Source of the DNA: Actinoalloteichus caeruleus DSM 43889
Lineage (GTDB): Bacteria > Actinomycetota > Actinomycetes > Mycobacteriales > Pseudonocardiaceae
DNA length: 64,000 bases
Reading direction: 5' to 3'
Assembly (NCBI RefSeq): GCF_000429185.2
Contig: NZ_AUBJ02000001.1
Location: 3,658,001 to 3,722,000 of the forward strand
The stretch's first letter is position 1. Every line of letters begins with the position of its first letter. Below are positions 1 through 9,796 of the stretch, piece after piece. A program made the position numbers and the translations under genes. The notes under the pieces are model-generated. The model saw only the letters and a list, made by a program, of their open reading frames with translations, made no database searches and was not told where the DNA came from.

Positions 1-3000
1 TGCCACGCCGCAGTCCCTGCTGGAAGTTGGACATCCTGCCTCTGATCGAGTCGGCCGAGCGAACGGGGCCGAAGCGCTCTTGCCCGGTCGACGCGGGGGC
101 GGGTGCCGTTCCAGAAGCGGTGCTCCTCGGGGACTGCTCGGACGGCTTGACCCTCGGTGGGGTCTTGGACTTGTCCTTCTTCGGAGCGATCGAGCCCGGC
201 ATCAGCTGGGCCTTGGGCACCCGCTTGGGCAGCCCCGCCGTCGTCGTGTCCTCCGGGCTCTGGTTGAGCACGGTCTTGGCGGCCTCCCACCCCTCGTCGC
301 CGGCCGAACGCCAGCTGTGCTGACCGGTCGACTCCGGTTGAGCGCTCTCGGCGACCGGTGGTGCGGGCGGGGGCGTCTCCTGGGGCGCTCCGGCTCCCTG
401 GTGGCGGGCCGGTCGGCGGGGCGTGGCCGTCGCACGATCTCCGTCGGCGCGGACCGGTCCGGCCGCTTGGGCAGCGGCCGAGGACCACGGTGGTCGTTGC
501 CGGACGGTGCGGCCTGGTCCCTGCCGGCGGCCGGCCGGGGAGCGGGCTGCCGCGCCTGCGCCTGCGGGGCGGGGGCGGGTTCCTCGGCGGGCTGGTCGTC
601 AGCGGCGTCCGGGTCCTCCGGCTGGAACCACTGCGACAGCACCTCCTCGTAGATGGGCAGCCGCTCGGTGGGGGCGTCGAGGTCCGCGTTCGGGTCCCTC
701 TCCTCCTCGGGCGCCTGCCGCTTCCCGGCCTGGGCCGCCTGCCGCGCGGGGCGGTCGACCGGCCTGGCCGGCGGGGCGGCCGGCGCCTCCTGGGATGCCC
801 CCAGCGCCTCCTGGGCGTCGGCCCAGTCGTCGTCCGCGCCCTCGGGCTCCTCGGCCCTGCCCTGGGCGTCGTCGACGTCCGTCGGGCTGAAGTGGGCGGT
901 GTCCTCCGGCCCGACCGGGCGGGCGCCCGACAGCCGGTTGGCGAAGTCGGCGCCGCGGTCGGGGCGGCGAGCCGGCGCCGGCTGCTCGGCCGCCTGGTTC
1001 TCCGGAGCCGGGGAGAAGAAGGAGCTGGTGCTGGCGGTGGCCGTGGTGCCGGCGTCCTGCACCGCGCTGGCGTCGAACACCCCGCTGTCGAGGTTGTTCA
1101 GCGCCGGCGACGCCGGCTCCTCCATCTCGTCGTAGTACTCGTACTCGTCCTCGGCGTCGCCGCCGGGCGGGAGCGCTGGCACCGAAGCCGGGTCGGCGGC
1201 ACCACCCTGGCTGACGACCGCGGCGGGCGGCTGGGCCGGACCGGGCGGCGGGGCGAGCGCACCGGCGGCGGTTCCCCGCACCGAGGACGGCCGGACGACC
1301 AGCGCGGCTGGCACGACGACGAGGGCGATGATGCCGCCCTCCAGGTACTCGCTGCGCAGCCGGACGCGGATCTCGTGCCGCTTGGCGAGCTGGGCGACCA
1401 CGTACAGACCCATCCGCCGGGAGACCCCGACGTCGACGCGCGGCGGGTTGGCCAGCCGCTCGTTGACCGCCGAGAGCTCCTCGTCCGGCATACCGACACC
1501 GCGGTCGGTGATCTCGATGATCAGCTCGTTCTTGCGGCTGTGCGCCGTGCGCACCGTCACCTTCGTGCTCGGGTCGGACAGCGCGGTCGCGTTGTCCAGC
1601 AGCTCGGCGATGAGGTGGACGAGGTCGTTGACGGCACGGCCCTGCACGAGCAGTTCGGGCGTGCTGGAGACGGTGACCCTGGCGTACTGCTCGACCTCGG
1701 AGACCGCCGCGCCCAGGATGTCGCCGACCGGGACCGGCTTGGCCATCCGCCGGGTGGTGTCGGTGCCGGCGAGGACCAGCAGGTTCTCGCTGTTGCGGCG
1801 CATACGGGTCGCGAGGTGGTCCAGCTCGAAGAGGTTCGCCAGCTGGTCCGGGTCCTGCTCGTCGCGCTCCAGCCGGTCGATCAGGCCCAGCTGCCGCTCC
1901 ACCAGGGTCTGGCTGCGGCGGGAGAGGTTGACGAACATCGCGTTGACGTTCGCCCGGAGCAGGGCCTGCTCACCGGCCAGCCGGACCGCCTGGTTGTGCA
2001 CCGCGTCGAACGCGCGGGCCAGCTGACCGATCTCCTCGCGGGTGTGCACGTCCACGGCGGGCACGGAGACCTTCGGGATCTCGTTGTCGGTGTCCCGCAT
2101 CTGGGCGATGACCGCCGGCAGGCGCTCGTGGGCCACGTCCAGCGCGGTCGTCCGCAGCGTCCGCAGCGGGCTCAGCATCGACCGGAGGACGACGGTCATC
2201 AGGACCAGCGCGAGCACCAGGGTGCCGAGCACCAGACCGGCGTCGCGGTAGGCGGCGGTGCGGACGTCGCCGGCCAACCGCTCGGCCTCGCCGTGCAGCT
2301 GGCCCTGGAGGCCGTCCTCCACCTGGCGCATCAGGTCGAGCGTGGTGGCGGCGGCCTGGTTCCACTCGGCGACGGGGATGCCGAGGCCCCCCTCACCGCC
2401 CGACCTGGCCAGTGCCTGCTGGAGCAGGCGGCTCCTCAGGTCGACCTCCGGACCGGTGACGGTGTCGGCGTAGAAGTTCGCCTCCGACACCGAGGCGGTG
2501 TTCTGGAACTCGGTGAGCGCCGCCGCGTACTGGGCGCTGGCCCGGGAGACCACGTCGGTCTGCCCGGTGACGAAGGAACCCTCCTGCGCGGCGGTGAGCA
2601 GCACCGACCGCTGGATGGCGATCTGTTCCTTGGCCCTGGCGACCGCCTCGGTCCCACGGAAGGTGGAGCTGACCTCGGTGTCGGCCGCGCTCGCCGCGAG
2701 CTCCCGGTTGAGCTGCAACAGCGTGTCGATCATGCTGGTGTAGGTGGTGATGACGGCCACGTGCGGGTACTGGGAGCCCAGCACCGCCCGTTCCCGCAGG
2801 ACGCCCAGCGTGCCCAGGCGGTACTGGGCCCGGTCGAGGGCGGACTGCACCGAGGCGGTGTCGGTGGCCAGCACGCCGGCGGCGCTGTCGAAGCTCGCGA
2901 CGGCGGAGTCGACCTGCCCCATGACCTCGGTGAGCGACTCGTCGTTGCGCTCCCGGCCGCTGGCGATGTAGACGGCGGCCAGGTCGCGTTCACGCTGGAG

Positions 3001-3363
3001 TTCGTGGGCGAGACCGGTGATCCGCTGGGACAGTTCGACGCTGCGCACGACCAACGCGTAGGTGTCTGCGGCGCGCAGCTGGTCGAGGACTCGGAACCCG
3101 CCGAGCACCACCGCCGCGAGGGTGGGCACCAGCAGGATGACGATCAGCTTGTTGCGGACCTTCCAGTTCTGGAGCCGCCAGCGGCCACTGCGCTTCGGGG
3201 ACAACGCGACCTCGTTCGCGTTGTCCTCGGCTGGCTCGACGCCGGAGTCGCGCGCTGCGCCCTGCTGACCGACCGCACTGGGGCGGCCGTCGCTTTCCGC
3301 ACCGCGCGCCTCGTCGGCGTCAGCGGCGGCATCAATCCCGGAGGACGCCTTCTGACCTGGCAC
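1..3363 (-). CDS. CVN-type nitrate/nitrite-sensor histidine kinase, frameshifted near C-terminus, partial at left edge
   Basis: Membrane sensor histidine kinase of the conservon (CvnA) type. In order it has a cytoplasmic N-terminus, a first membrane segment near residues 73-95, an extracellular NIT-type helical sensor, a second membrane segment near 375-397, a HAMP region, and an ATP-binding HATPase domain. The N box (ELLDNA, about residue 590) and G1 box (DRGVGMP, about 620) are intact. The long tail is Pro/Ala/acidic and probably disordered. The frame that begins at 3363 stops at about 202 after roughly 60-70 Arg/Pro-rich residues that look out of frame. From about position 420 to the left edge another minus-strand frame is open and encodes the tail typical of this family (AGLPKRVPKAQLMPG, then RGRMSNFQQGLRRG). 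A one-base indel around 360-420, near a G5 run at 369-373, would join the two. CvnB-D (roadblock, DUF742, GTPase) would be expected just beyond the edge. The family is certain; the signal is unknown. Confidence 0.85.
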
Positions 3364-4301
3364 GGCTAGTTAATCCTCCAACTCGGGGTGACAGAGGGAG
3401 CGGAGTCGAGCGTCGACGAGTTCCGGGATCCGGGAGCAGCCTCGGTGCCGCTGGCAGGAGTGCCACGGCCCCCGCACCGCGACCGGTCGGCCCCGCGGCT
3501 GCGCCGGAGCCCCTGGCCCTCCCGCTGCGCGCAGCCGAAGCGGCCGGACCCCTGCCATCCCACTCCCTGATCGACTCGCGACGCCTCGGCCCCGTCATGT
3601 TCGTGAAGGCAACGAGCGTCGCCGCGCCACTATACTCACGCAGCGCAAGTCGCCACGCCGGACATCCCCCGATAGACCACCCAATTGGGTTGGCATCGTC
3701 TCAAAAACTACCGGTTGTTTCCAGTAATGCCCCCGTTTAGGGTGTCTCGTGTCTTGCCAAGGCGAGCACACTCCCAGAGATGAGGCCATGTCCGCATCGC
3801 GACGCCGACCCGGCGGCGAACGGCCCGCCGGCACGCCGGACCACCGGCCCTCGCCGCCCGGGCGAGCGGTGTCACCTCCCGACCGGAGCGACGGCGACCC
3901 TCGGTCCCCGCACTCTACTTCGGACACCGGGGCGGCAGTGGCGTCGGCCACTCCGACATGCGGGAAGATCGCGATCCGCTCACCCCTCGGCCACGGCACG
4001 ACGTCAGCGCGCTCCGGAGATCCACCCCCGGACGTCGACCACGCCCCGCGACCGAGCAAGCACCACTCCGACATTCGAGCAGTGCGGGTACCACCAGTCG
4101 GACTATCGATTTGGCAAGTTGATCAGAAAGTTACTTGAAGTAGCGCAAAACGGGATCGTTCGCTCACCTAAGCGAAGTAATCGAGTGATCTAATGGCGAT
4201 CAACCGAGCACGGATAGTGACGCCTCTGACGCTTGTCGCCCGGCCGGCCAGGCGAATCGCCACTTTCGCCGAAGTCCTCTCACATCATCAAGGAGCATCA
4301 C
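3364..4301. other. Long divergent intergenic region between the histidine kinase and ABC transporter genes
   Basis: This 0.94-kb gap carries no gene I can support. Open frames such as 3749-4138 (+) and 3595-4074 (-) have low-complexity products without a recognisable family or ribosome binding site. Base composition falls well below the surroundings at about 3640-3740 and 4090-4260, as expected for promoters on both sides. A TATAGT hexamer on the minus strand at 3629-3634 could be a -10 box for the kinase gene but lacks a good -35. A 12-bp perfect palindrome lies at 3679-3690. Confidence 0.5.
4159..4176. promoter_or_regulatory. Inverted repeat upstream of the ABC transporter operon
   Basis: TTCGCT-CACCTA-AGCGAA forms a perfect 6-bp inverted repeat inside the AT-richer segment about 125 bases before the start of the substrate-binding protein. 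It could be an operator for a regulator of the importer. No known binding consensus is recognised, so this is only a candidate. Confidence 0.3.
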
Positions 4302-5336
4302 ATGGTTCGACCGAACCGGTGGACGGCGCCCACGTCGCGGCCCGTACGGGTGGCCGCGGTGGGCACCGCTCTCTCGTTGACTGCCCTGCTGAGCGGCTGC
4401 GGCCTGCTCGACGGGTCCAGCGGAGCGGACGAGAGCGCCGCCGAGGGCGGGGGCCAGGTTGAGAAGTCGGACATCACGATCGGTTACAACCCGATCATCG
4501 ACGTGGCGCCCATCTTCTACGCCGACGAGAACGGCTACTTCGCCGACGAGGGCCTGAACGTCACCACGGAGCGCACCACCAGCGGCGCCGAGGCGATCGC
4601 CTCGCTCGCGGGGGGATCGCTCGACTTCACCTACGGCAGCCACGTCGCCTTCATGGCCGCGCAGGCCTCCGGCATCGCCGACCTCAAGATCGTCGGGGAC
4701 GCGTACACCGCCCTCGAGGACAACGTGGCGATCATGACGGTGCCCGACTCCGGGGTCGAGACGCCCGAGGACCTCGCCGACGTCAGCATCGGCATCAACG
4801 CCGAACGCAGCCTCGCCGACCTGCTCTCCATCTCCGCCATGACCTCCAACGGCGTCGACGTCGCCTACGACGACGTCAACTGGCAGCAGATGGCCATGCC
4901 CGACCTGCCCACGGCCCTGGCCAACGGCGACATCAAGGCCGCCCTCCTCCCGGAACCGTTCCTGACCCAGGCCGCGATGGAGTACGGGGCGTTCAAGGTC
5001 CTGGACGCCGCGGAAGGACCGACCGCCGAGTGGCCACTGGGCGGGTACGTGGTCAGCGCGGACTTCGCGGAGGAGAACCCGAGGACCGTGGCCGCGTTCC
5101 AGCGCGCGCTGGTGCGGGCCTCCGAAGCGCTGGTGGACCAGGGCGAGCTGGAGCAGATCCTGCCCGAGGTCGCCGGCATCGAGGAGGACATCGTCTCCGT
5201 CCTGAACTTCGGCGCCTTCCCGACCACCCTGGAGGCCGAGCGCATCCAGCGGGTGGCCACCCTCATGTCGCAGTTCTCCTTCATCGAGGAGCCGATCGAC
5301 GTGGAGGACATGATCGTCCCGCTCCCCGAGGACTGA
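4302..5336 (+). CDS. ABC transporter substrate-binding lipoprotein (NMT1/TauA type)
   Basis: Extracytoplasmic solute-binding lipoprotein of 344 residues. The ATG at 4302 is chosen because AAGGAG precedes it by 7 bases and the product then opens with a proper lipoprotein signal: basic N-terminus, hydrophobic stretch, and lipobox LLSGC at about residues 29-33. The mature part has the NMT1/SsuA-like fold signatures: IGYNPIIDVAPIFYADENGYF, then a GAEAIASLAGGSLDFTYG segment and a LLPEPFLTQA segment. The family binds small anions or precursors such as nitrate, sulfonates or pyrimidine precursors; the ligand here cannot be read from sequence. It heads an operon with two permeases and an ATPase. No TPP riboswitch is visible upstream, which argues weakly against a thiamine-precursor role. 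Confidence 0.88.
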   Translation: MVRPNRWTAPTSRPVRVAAVGTALSLTALLSGCGLLDGSSGADESAAEGGGQVEKSDITIGYNPIIDVAPIFYADENGYFADEGLNVTTERTTSGAEAIASLAGGSLDFTYGSHVAFMAAQASGIADLKIVGDAYTALEDNVAIMTVPDSGVETPEDLADVSIGINAERSLADLLSISAMTSNGVDVAYDDVNWQQMAMPDLPTALANGDIKAALLPEPFLTQAAMEYGAFKVLDAAEGPTAEWPLGGYVVSADFAEENPRTVAAFQRALVRASEALVDQGELEQILPEVAGIEEDIVSVLNFGAFPTTLEAERIQRVATLMSQFSFIEEPIDVEDMIVPLPED

Positions 5337-5375
5337 TCGCCGTTCACTGATCACACCACGACGGACTGACACCTC

Positions 5376-6143
5376 ATGCGTTCAGCGCTCAGGGGCGCGA
5401 TCGGCGTGGCCGGCTTCCTCCTCCTCTGGGAGGCCGCCGGGCACGCCGGGTTCGCGCCGCAGAACCTCTTCCCCCCGGTCTCGATGGTCTTCGCGCGGTT
5501 GGGAGAACTCCTGGCGACCGAGGAGTTCCTCCGCGAGATCATCGCGACCGTCCTCGCCTGGCTGATCGCCCTCGCCGTCGCCACCGGGATCGCCGTCCCC
5601 CTCGGCCTGCTGCTCGGCAGCTACCCCGCCGTCCGGCGGGCCACCAAGGTGCTGGTCGAGTTCATCCGGCCGGTGCCACCGGTGGCCCTGATCCCGCTGC
5701 TGATCGTGCTCATCGGCAACGGCCCCGAAACCAAGATCAGCCTGGCCGTCTTCGGCGCGCTCTGGCCGATCCTGTTCAACACCATCTACGCGCTCGACGA
5801 ACTCGAACCGATGTACGTCGAGACCGCCCGCTCCTTCGGCCTGGGCCGAGCGGCGATCATGACCAGGGTGGCACTGCCCAACGCCCTGCCCTTCATCTTC
5901 ACCGGAGTCCGCATCTCCGCGTCCATCGCCCTGATCCTGGTGATCAGCGTCGAACTCCGAGGCGGCGGCACCGCCGGCATCGGGTACTGGATGCTCGGCG
6001 TCAGCCAGGGCATCCGGCAGATGGACCTGGTGCTCGCCGGCACGCTGGTCGCCGGGGTCATCGGTCTGCTCAGCAACTACGGGCTCGAATGGCTGCAACG
6101 GCGGCTCTTCGGCTGGAACGAGATCGCCCAGGAGGCCCGATGA
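5376..6143 (+). CDS. ABC transporter permease (SsuC/TauC type), first subunit
   Basis: Inner-membrane permease of 255 residues with the BPD_transp_1 fold and about six membrane segments. The EAA-like loop that contacts the ATPase is at about residues 148-170 (ETARSFGLGRAAIMTRVALP). It starts 39 bases after the binding-protein gene, and its stop codon overlaps the ATG of the second permease by four bases (ATGA), which indicates translational coupling. Single-permease homodimers are usual for sulfonate and nitrate importers, so two different permeases point to a heterodimeric channel. Confidence 0.87.
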   Translation: MRSALRGAIGVAGFLLLWEAAGHAGFAPQNLFPPVSMVFARLGELLATEEFLREIIATVLAWLIALAVATGIAVPLGLLLGSYPAVRRATKVLVEFIRPVPPVALIPLLIVLIGNGPETKISLAVFGALWPILFNTIYALDELEPMYVETARSFGLGRAAIMTRVALPNALPFIFTGVRISASIALILVISVELRGGGTAGIGYWMLGVSQGIRQMDLVLAGTLVAGVIGLLSNYGLEWLQRRLFGWNEIAQEAR

Positions 6144-6967
6144 GCGAGCAACCGCGACGCCGGGCCCTCGGCTTCCTCGAACGCTGGCTCGTGTTCGCCG
6201 GCGCGGTGGTCGTGTGGGAGATCGTCACCCGCATCTCCGACAGCGTCTTCTTCCCACCCCCGTCGAAGATCGTCCAGTTCTGCGCCGAGCTGTGGTTCGT
6301 GGCCGAGCCCACCCAGCTCTTCCTCGCCGACACCGTCTACGAGGACATCCTGCCCAGCCTCGCCAGGGCGCTGGGCGGCTGGTTGATCACCGCGGTGGTG
6401 GGCATCTCGCTCGGGCTCGCGCTCGGCCGGTCCAGGATCGCCTACGAGTACCTGAACCCGCTGGTGACGTTCCTGCGGTCCGTACCGCCCCCGGCGCTGA
6501 TCCCCGTGTTCATGGTCGCCTTCGGCATCGGCGCCCAGATGCAGATCGCCACCATCGTCTTCGGCGCGCTGTGGCCGGTCCTGCTCAACAGCGTGGACGG
6601 CGCCCGGTCCGTCGACCGGGTCAAGACCGACACCGCGCGGTCCTTCCGGATCTCCCGGACCGAGTGGATCAGGATGGTCGTCTTCCCGGCGGCCCTGCCC
6701 AAGATCTTCGCCGGGCTGCGGACCAGCCTGGCCATCTCGCTGATCCTCATGGTGATGTCCGAGCTCGTCTCGTCCAACCACGGCATCGGCTACCGCATCC
6801 AGCTGTCGCAGAACACCTTCTCCTTCGACACGATGTGGGCCTGGTTGGTGCTGCTCGGGGCGCTCGGCTACCTGCTCAACAACGCGCTGCTCGCGCTGGA
6901 GCGGCGGATGCTCGGCTGGCAACCCAAGCGTGAGGCCGCCCCCGCGACGGCCAAGGCAGGAGGATGA
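6140..6967 (+). CDS. ABC transporter permease (SsuC/TauC type), second subunit
   Basis: Second permease of 275 residues, related to the one before it. Shared features are the proline-rich FLRSVPPPALIPVF segment and an EAA-like loop (DTARSFRISRTEWIRMVVFP). It has about six membrane segments. The ATG at 6140 overlaps the previous stop, and its own TGA overlaps the ATG of the ATPase gene, so all three are probably translated from one message. The most likely role is partner of the first permease in one importer. Confidence 0.87.
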   Translation: MSEQPRRRALGFLERWLVFAGAVVVWEIVTRISDSVFFPPPSKIVQFCAELWFVAEPTQLFLADTVYEDILPSLARALGGWLITAVVGISLGLALGRSRIAYEYLNPLVTFLRSVPPPALIPVFMVAFGIGAQMQIATIVFGALWPVLLNSVDGARSVDRVKTDTARSFRISRTEWIRMVVFPAALPKIFAGLRTSLAISLILMVMSELVSSNHGIGYRIQLSQNTFSFDTMWAWLVLLGALGYLLNNALLALERRMLGWQPKREAAPATAKAGG

Positions 6968-7944
6968 CGATGACGACCATGCTGGAGGTCTCCGACCTCG
7001 GCCACACCTACGGATCGGGTGACACGGCCTACACGGCGATCTCCGACCTGTCCTTCACCGTGGAGACCGGGGAGCTGACCTGCATCGTCGGCCCGTCCGG
7101 CTGCGGGAAGTCCACCCTCCTGCGGGCCATCGCCGGCCTGCACACCCCCACCGGCGGGACCGTCCGGCTCAAGGGCGAGACCGTCGCCGGGGTGCCGGAG
7201 GACCTGGCCGTGGTGTTCCAGGACTACAGCCGCTCGCTCTTCCCCTGGCTCACCGTGCGGGACAACGTCGAGTTCCCCCTGCGCTCACGCGGGGTGTCCG
7301 CCGACGACCGGGCCAGCCGGGCCGCCGAGGCCCTGGAGTGGGTGGGCCTCGGCAAGGCCGGCAAGAAGTACCCCTGGCAGCTGTCGGGTGGGATGCAGCA
7401 GCGGGTGTCGATCGCGCGGGCGCTGGCCTGCCGGCCCTCCCTGCTGCTGATGGACGAACCGTTCGCCTCCGTGGACGCCCAGACCCGCTTCGAGCTGGAG
7501 GACCTGCTGCTGCGGGTCCGGCGTGAGCTGAACGCCACGGTGCTCCTGGTCACCCACGACATCGACGAGAGCGTGTACCTGGGAGACCGGGTGCTGGTGC
7601 TGTCCAAGCCCCCCGCGACGGTGGTGGCCGAGCTGCCCGTCGACCTGCCCCCGGTGCGGGACCAGATCACCACCCGCGAGTCCGACGCGTTCGTCTCCCT
7701 CCGGAGCGAGGTGGCCCGGCTGCTGCACGGCAAGGAGCCGGCCACGCGCTCCGCGCCCCAGGTGACCTCGGAGGCAGCCGGGACGGGCGACCAGGGCGTC
7801 CACGTCGCCGATGGTGGGACCCCGAAGGGCCAGCGGACCGTGACGGCCCCGAAGAACCGCCGCAACGGCGCCGGCGGCAAGGGCCGCAAGAAGCACATGA
7901 AGACCAAGAAGAAGCGCGGCGTCACCGTCCAGCGACCGCGCTGA
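6964..7944 (+). CDS. ABC transporter ATPase with lysine/arginine-rich C-terminal tail
   Basis: ATP-hydrolysing subunit of the importer, 326 residues. The Walker A box is GPSGCGKST (about residues 43-51), the Q-loop is VFQDYSRSLFPWL, the signature is LSGGMQQRVSIARA, the Walker B is LLLMDEP, and the switch histidine follows in VTHD. This is the SsuB/TauB/NrtD class. The catalytic core ends near residue 255. The remaining ~70 residues are not part of the family fold: a linker is followed by a very basic end containing GRKKHMKTKKKRG. Starts at 6964, 6970 and 6979 are all in frame; 6964 is preferred because it forms an ATGA overlap with the permease stop. A strong terminator follows. Confidence 0.88.
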   Translation: MTMTTMLEVSDLGHTYGSGDTAYTAISDLSFTVETGELTCIVGPSGCGKSTLLRAIAGLHTPTGGTVRLKGETVAGVPEDLAVVFQDYSRSLFPWLTVRDNVEFPLRSRGVSADDRASRAAEALEWVGLGKAGKKYPWQLSGGMQQRVSIARALACRPSLLLMDEPFASVDAQTRFELEDLLLRVRRELNATVLLVTHDIDESVYLGDRVLVLSKPPATVVAELPVDLPPVRDQITTRESDAFVSLRSEVARLLHGKEPATRSAPQVTSEAAGTGDQGVHVADGGTPKGQRTVTAPKNRRNGAGGKGRKKHMKTKKKRGVTVQRPR

Positions 7945-7960
7945 ACCCGTCGTCGGCCCG

Positions 7961-7995
7961 AACGGGGCGTCCCGGCACCGCCGGGGCGCCCCGTT
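7961..7995 (+). terminator. Strong hairpin terminator after the ABC transporter operon
   Basis: AACGGGGCG and CGCCCCGTT form a perfect 9-bp outer stem, with further G-C pairing inside. It lies 17 bases after the ATPase stop codon. There is no long T tract, which is common for actinobacterial terminators. Confidence 0.65.
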
Positions 7996-8134
7996 CCGCG
8001 TCCTCCCCGAGCGCGCGACCCGGTCACCCCTCGCCACGTCCCGCCCACCGGCCCGCGCCCTCACCCGGCCCGAGCACCCCTCCGCCGGTGGGACACTGGT
8101 GGACGGCCCAGCCAGCGGAAGGAGCGCTGAATCC

Positions 8135-9796
8135 GTGACCGATGGTCCACTGATCGTCCAGTCCGACAAGACGCTGCTGCTCGAGGTCGACCACGAGCAG
8201 GCGCAGGAGGCCAGACTGGCGATCGCGCCGTTCGCCGAACTCGAACGTGCCCCCGAGCACGTGCACACCTACCGGATCACCCCGCTCGCGCTGTGGAACG
8301 CCAGGGCGGCGGGACACGACGCCGAGCAGGTGGTCGACGTCCTGGTCCGCTTCTCGCGGTACCCGGTCCCGCAGCCGCTGCTGGTCGACGTCGTCGACAC
8401 GATGGGCCGGTTCGGCCGGCTCCAGCTCACGAACAGCCCGGTGCACGGGCTGGTGCTGGTCTCCTTCGACCGCGCCGTGCTGGAGGAGGTGCGGCGGAAC
8501 AAGAAGATCGCGCCGATGCTCGGTGCCCGCATCGACGACGACACCGTCGTGGTGCACCCGAGTGAGCGCGGCCGGCTCAAGCAGGTGCTGCTCGGTGTCG
8601 GGTGGCCGGCGGAGGACCTCGCCGGCTACGTCAACGGGGAGGCGCATCCCATCACTCTGGAGGAGGACGGCTGGGAGCTGCGCGACTACCAGCGGCAGGC
8701 CGCGGACGCCTTCTGGGCGGGCGGCTCGGGCGTGGTGGTGTTGCCGTGCGGGGCTGGCAAGACCCTGGTCGGAGCGGCCGCGATGGACCGGGCGAAGTCG
8801 ACCACCCTCATCCTCGTCACCAACACGGTCGCCGGGAGGCAGTGGAAGCGTGAACTGATCGCCCGCACCTCCCTGACCGAGGAGGAGATCGGCGAGTACT
8901 CGGGGGAACGCAAGGAGATCCGACCGGTCACCATCGCCACGTACCAGGTGATCACCCGGAGGAGCAAGGGCGAGTACCGGCACCTGGAGCTGTTCGACTC
9001 CCGGGACTGGGGCCTGATCGTCTACGACGAGGTGCACCTGCTGCCGGCTCCGGTGTTCCGGATGACCGCTGACCTCCAGTCCCGCCGTCGCCTCGGACTG
9101 ACCGCCACCCTGGTCCGCGAGGACGGGCGGGAGGGCGACGTGTTCTCCCTGATCGGACCGAAGCGCTACGACGCGCCGTGGAAGGACATCGAGTCGCAGG
9201 GCTGGATCGCGCCGGCGGACTGCACCGAGGTGCGGGTGACGTTGACCGAGTCGGAACGGTTGACCTACGCGACGGCGGAGGCCGAGGAGCGGTACCGGGT
9301 GTGCTCCACCGCCGCCACCAAGATCCCGGTGGTCAGGGCGATCCTCGACCGGCACGGCACCGAGCCCGCCCTGGTGATCGGCGCCTACCTCGACCAGCTG
9401 GAGGAACTGGGAGCCGCCCTGGACGCCCCCGTCATCCAGGGCGCGACCAAGAACAAGGAGCGGGAGGCGTTGTTCGACGCCTTCCGTCGTGGCGAGTTGC
9501 GCACGCTGGTGGTGTCCAAGGTCGCCAACTTCTCCATCGACCTGCCCGAGGCGAGCATCGCGGTGCAGGTGTCGGGGACCTTCGGGTCGAGGCAGGAGGA
9601 GGCGCAACGCCTCGGCCGGGTGATGCGACCGAAGGGTGACGGGCGGCAGGCGCACTTCTACTCCGTGGTCAGCCGGGACACCCTGGACACCGACTACGCG
9701 GCGCACCGGCAGCGGTTCCTCGCCGAACAGGGCTACGCCTACCGGATCGTGGACGCCGACGACCTGCTCGGCCCGGCGCTGCCGGAGGTGGGGTGA
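8135..9796 (+). CDS. DNA repair helicase XPB (bacterial, mycobacterial type)
   Basis: Superfamily 2 3'-5' DNA helicase of 553 residues, close to the usual length of bacterial XPB. It opens DNA at damage or stalled transcription sites. The N-terminal ~190 residues are the conserved bacterial XPB damage-recognition-like region. The helicase core follows with a Q/motif I region ending in LPCGAGKT (about residues 204-211), motif II YDEVH, motif III LTATL, and motif VI QEEAQRLGRVMR. The GTG at 8135 is chosen because GGAAGGAG lies 10 bases upstream and gives the family N-terminus. The 3' end overlaps the menC start by four bases. Family assignment is secure; a repair role in vivo is known only for relatives. 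Confidence 0.93.
   Translation: MTDGPLIVQSDKTLLLEVDHEQAQEARLAIAPFAELERAPEHVHTYRITPLALWNARAAGHDAEQVVDVLVRFSRYPVPQPLLVDVVDTMGRFGRLQLTNSPVHGLVLVSFDRAVLEEVRRNKKIAPMLGARIDDDTVVVHPSERGRLKQVLLGVGWPAEDLAGYVNGEAHPITLEEDGWELRDYQRQAADAFWAGGSGVVVLPCGAGKTLVGAAAMDRAKSTTLILVTNTVAGRQWKRELIARTSLTEEEIGEYSGERKEIRPVTIATYQVITRRSKGEYRHLELFDSRDWGLIVYDEVHLLPAPVFRMTADLQSRRRLGLTATLVREDGREGDVFSLIGPKRYDAPWKDIESQGWIAPADCTEVRVTLTESERLTYATAEAEERYRVCSTAATKIPVVRAILDRHGTEPALVIGAYLDQLEELGAALDAPVIQGATKNKEREALFDAFRRGELRTLVVSKVANFSIDLPEASIAVQVSGTFGSRQEEAQRLGRVMRPKGDGRQAHFYSVVSRDTLDTDYAAHRQRFLAEQGYAYRIVDADDLLGPALPEVG

Noticed and set aside
358-3369. Very long plus-strand open frame opposite the histidine kinase (about 1,000 codons)
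   Set aside because: It is the antisense reading of a clear coding gene in GC-rich DNA. Its product is low-complexity, with no family motif.
3749-4138. Possible small gene in the gap before the ABC transporter
   Set aside because: No ribosome binding site, no family resemblance, and composition unlike the neighbouring real genes.
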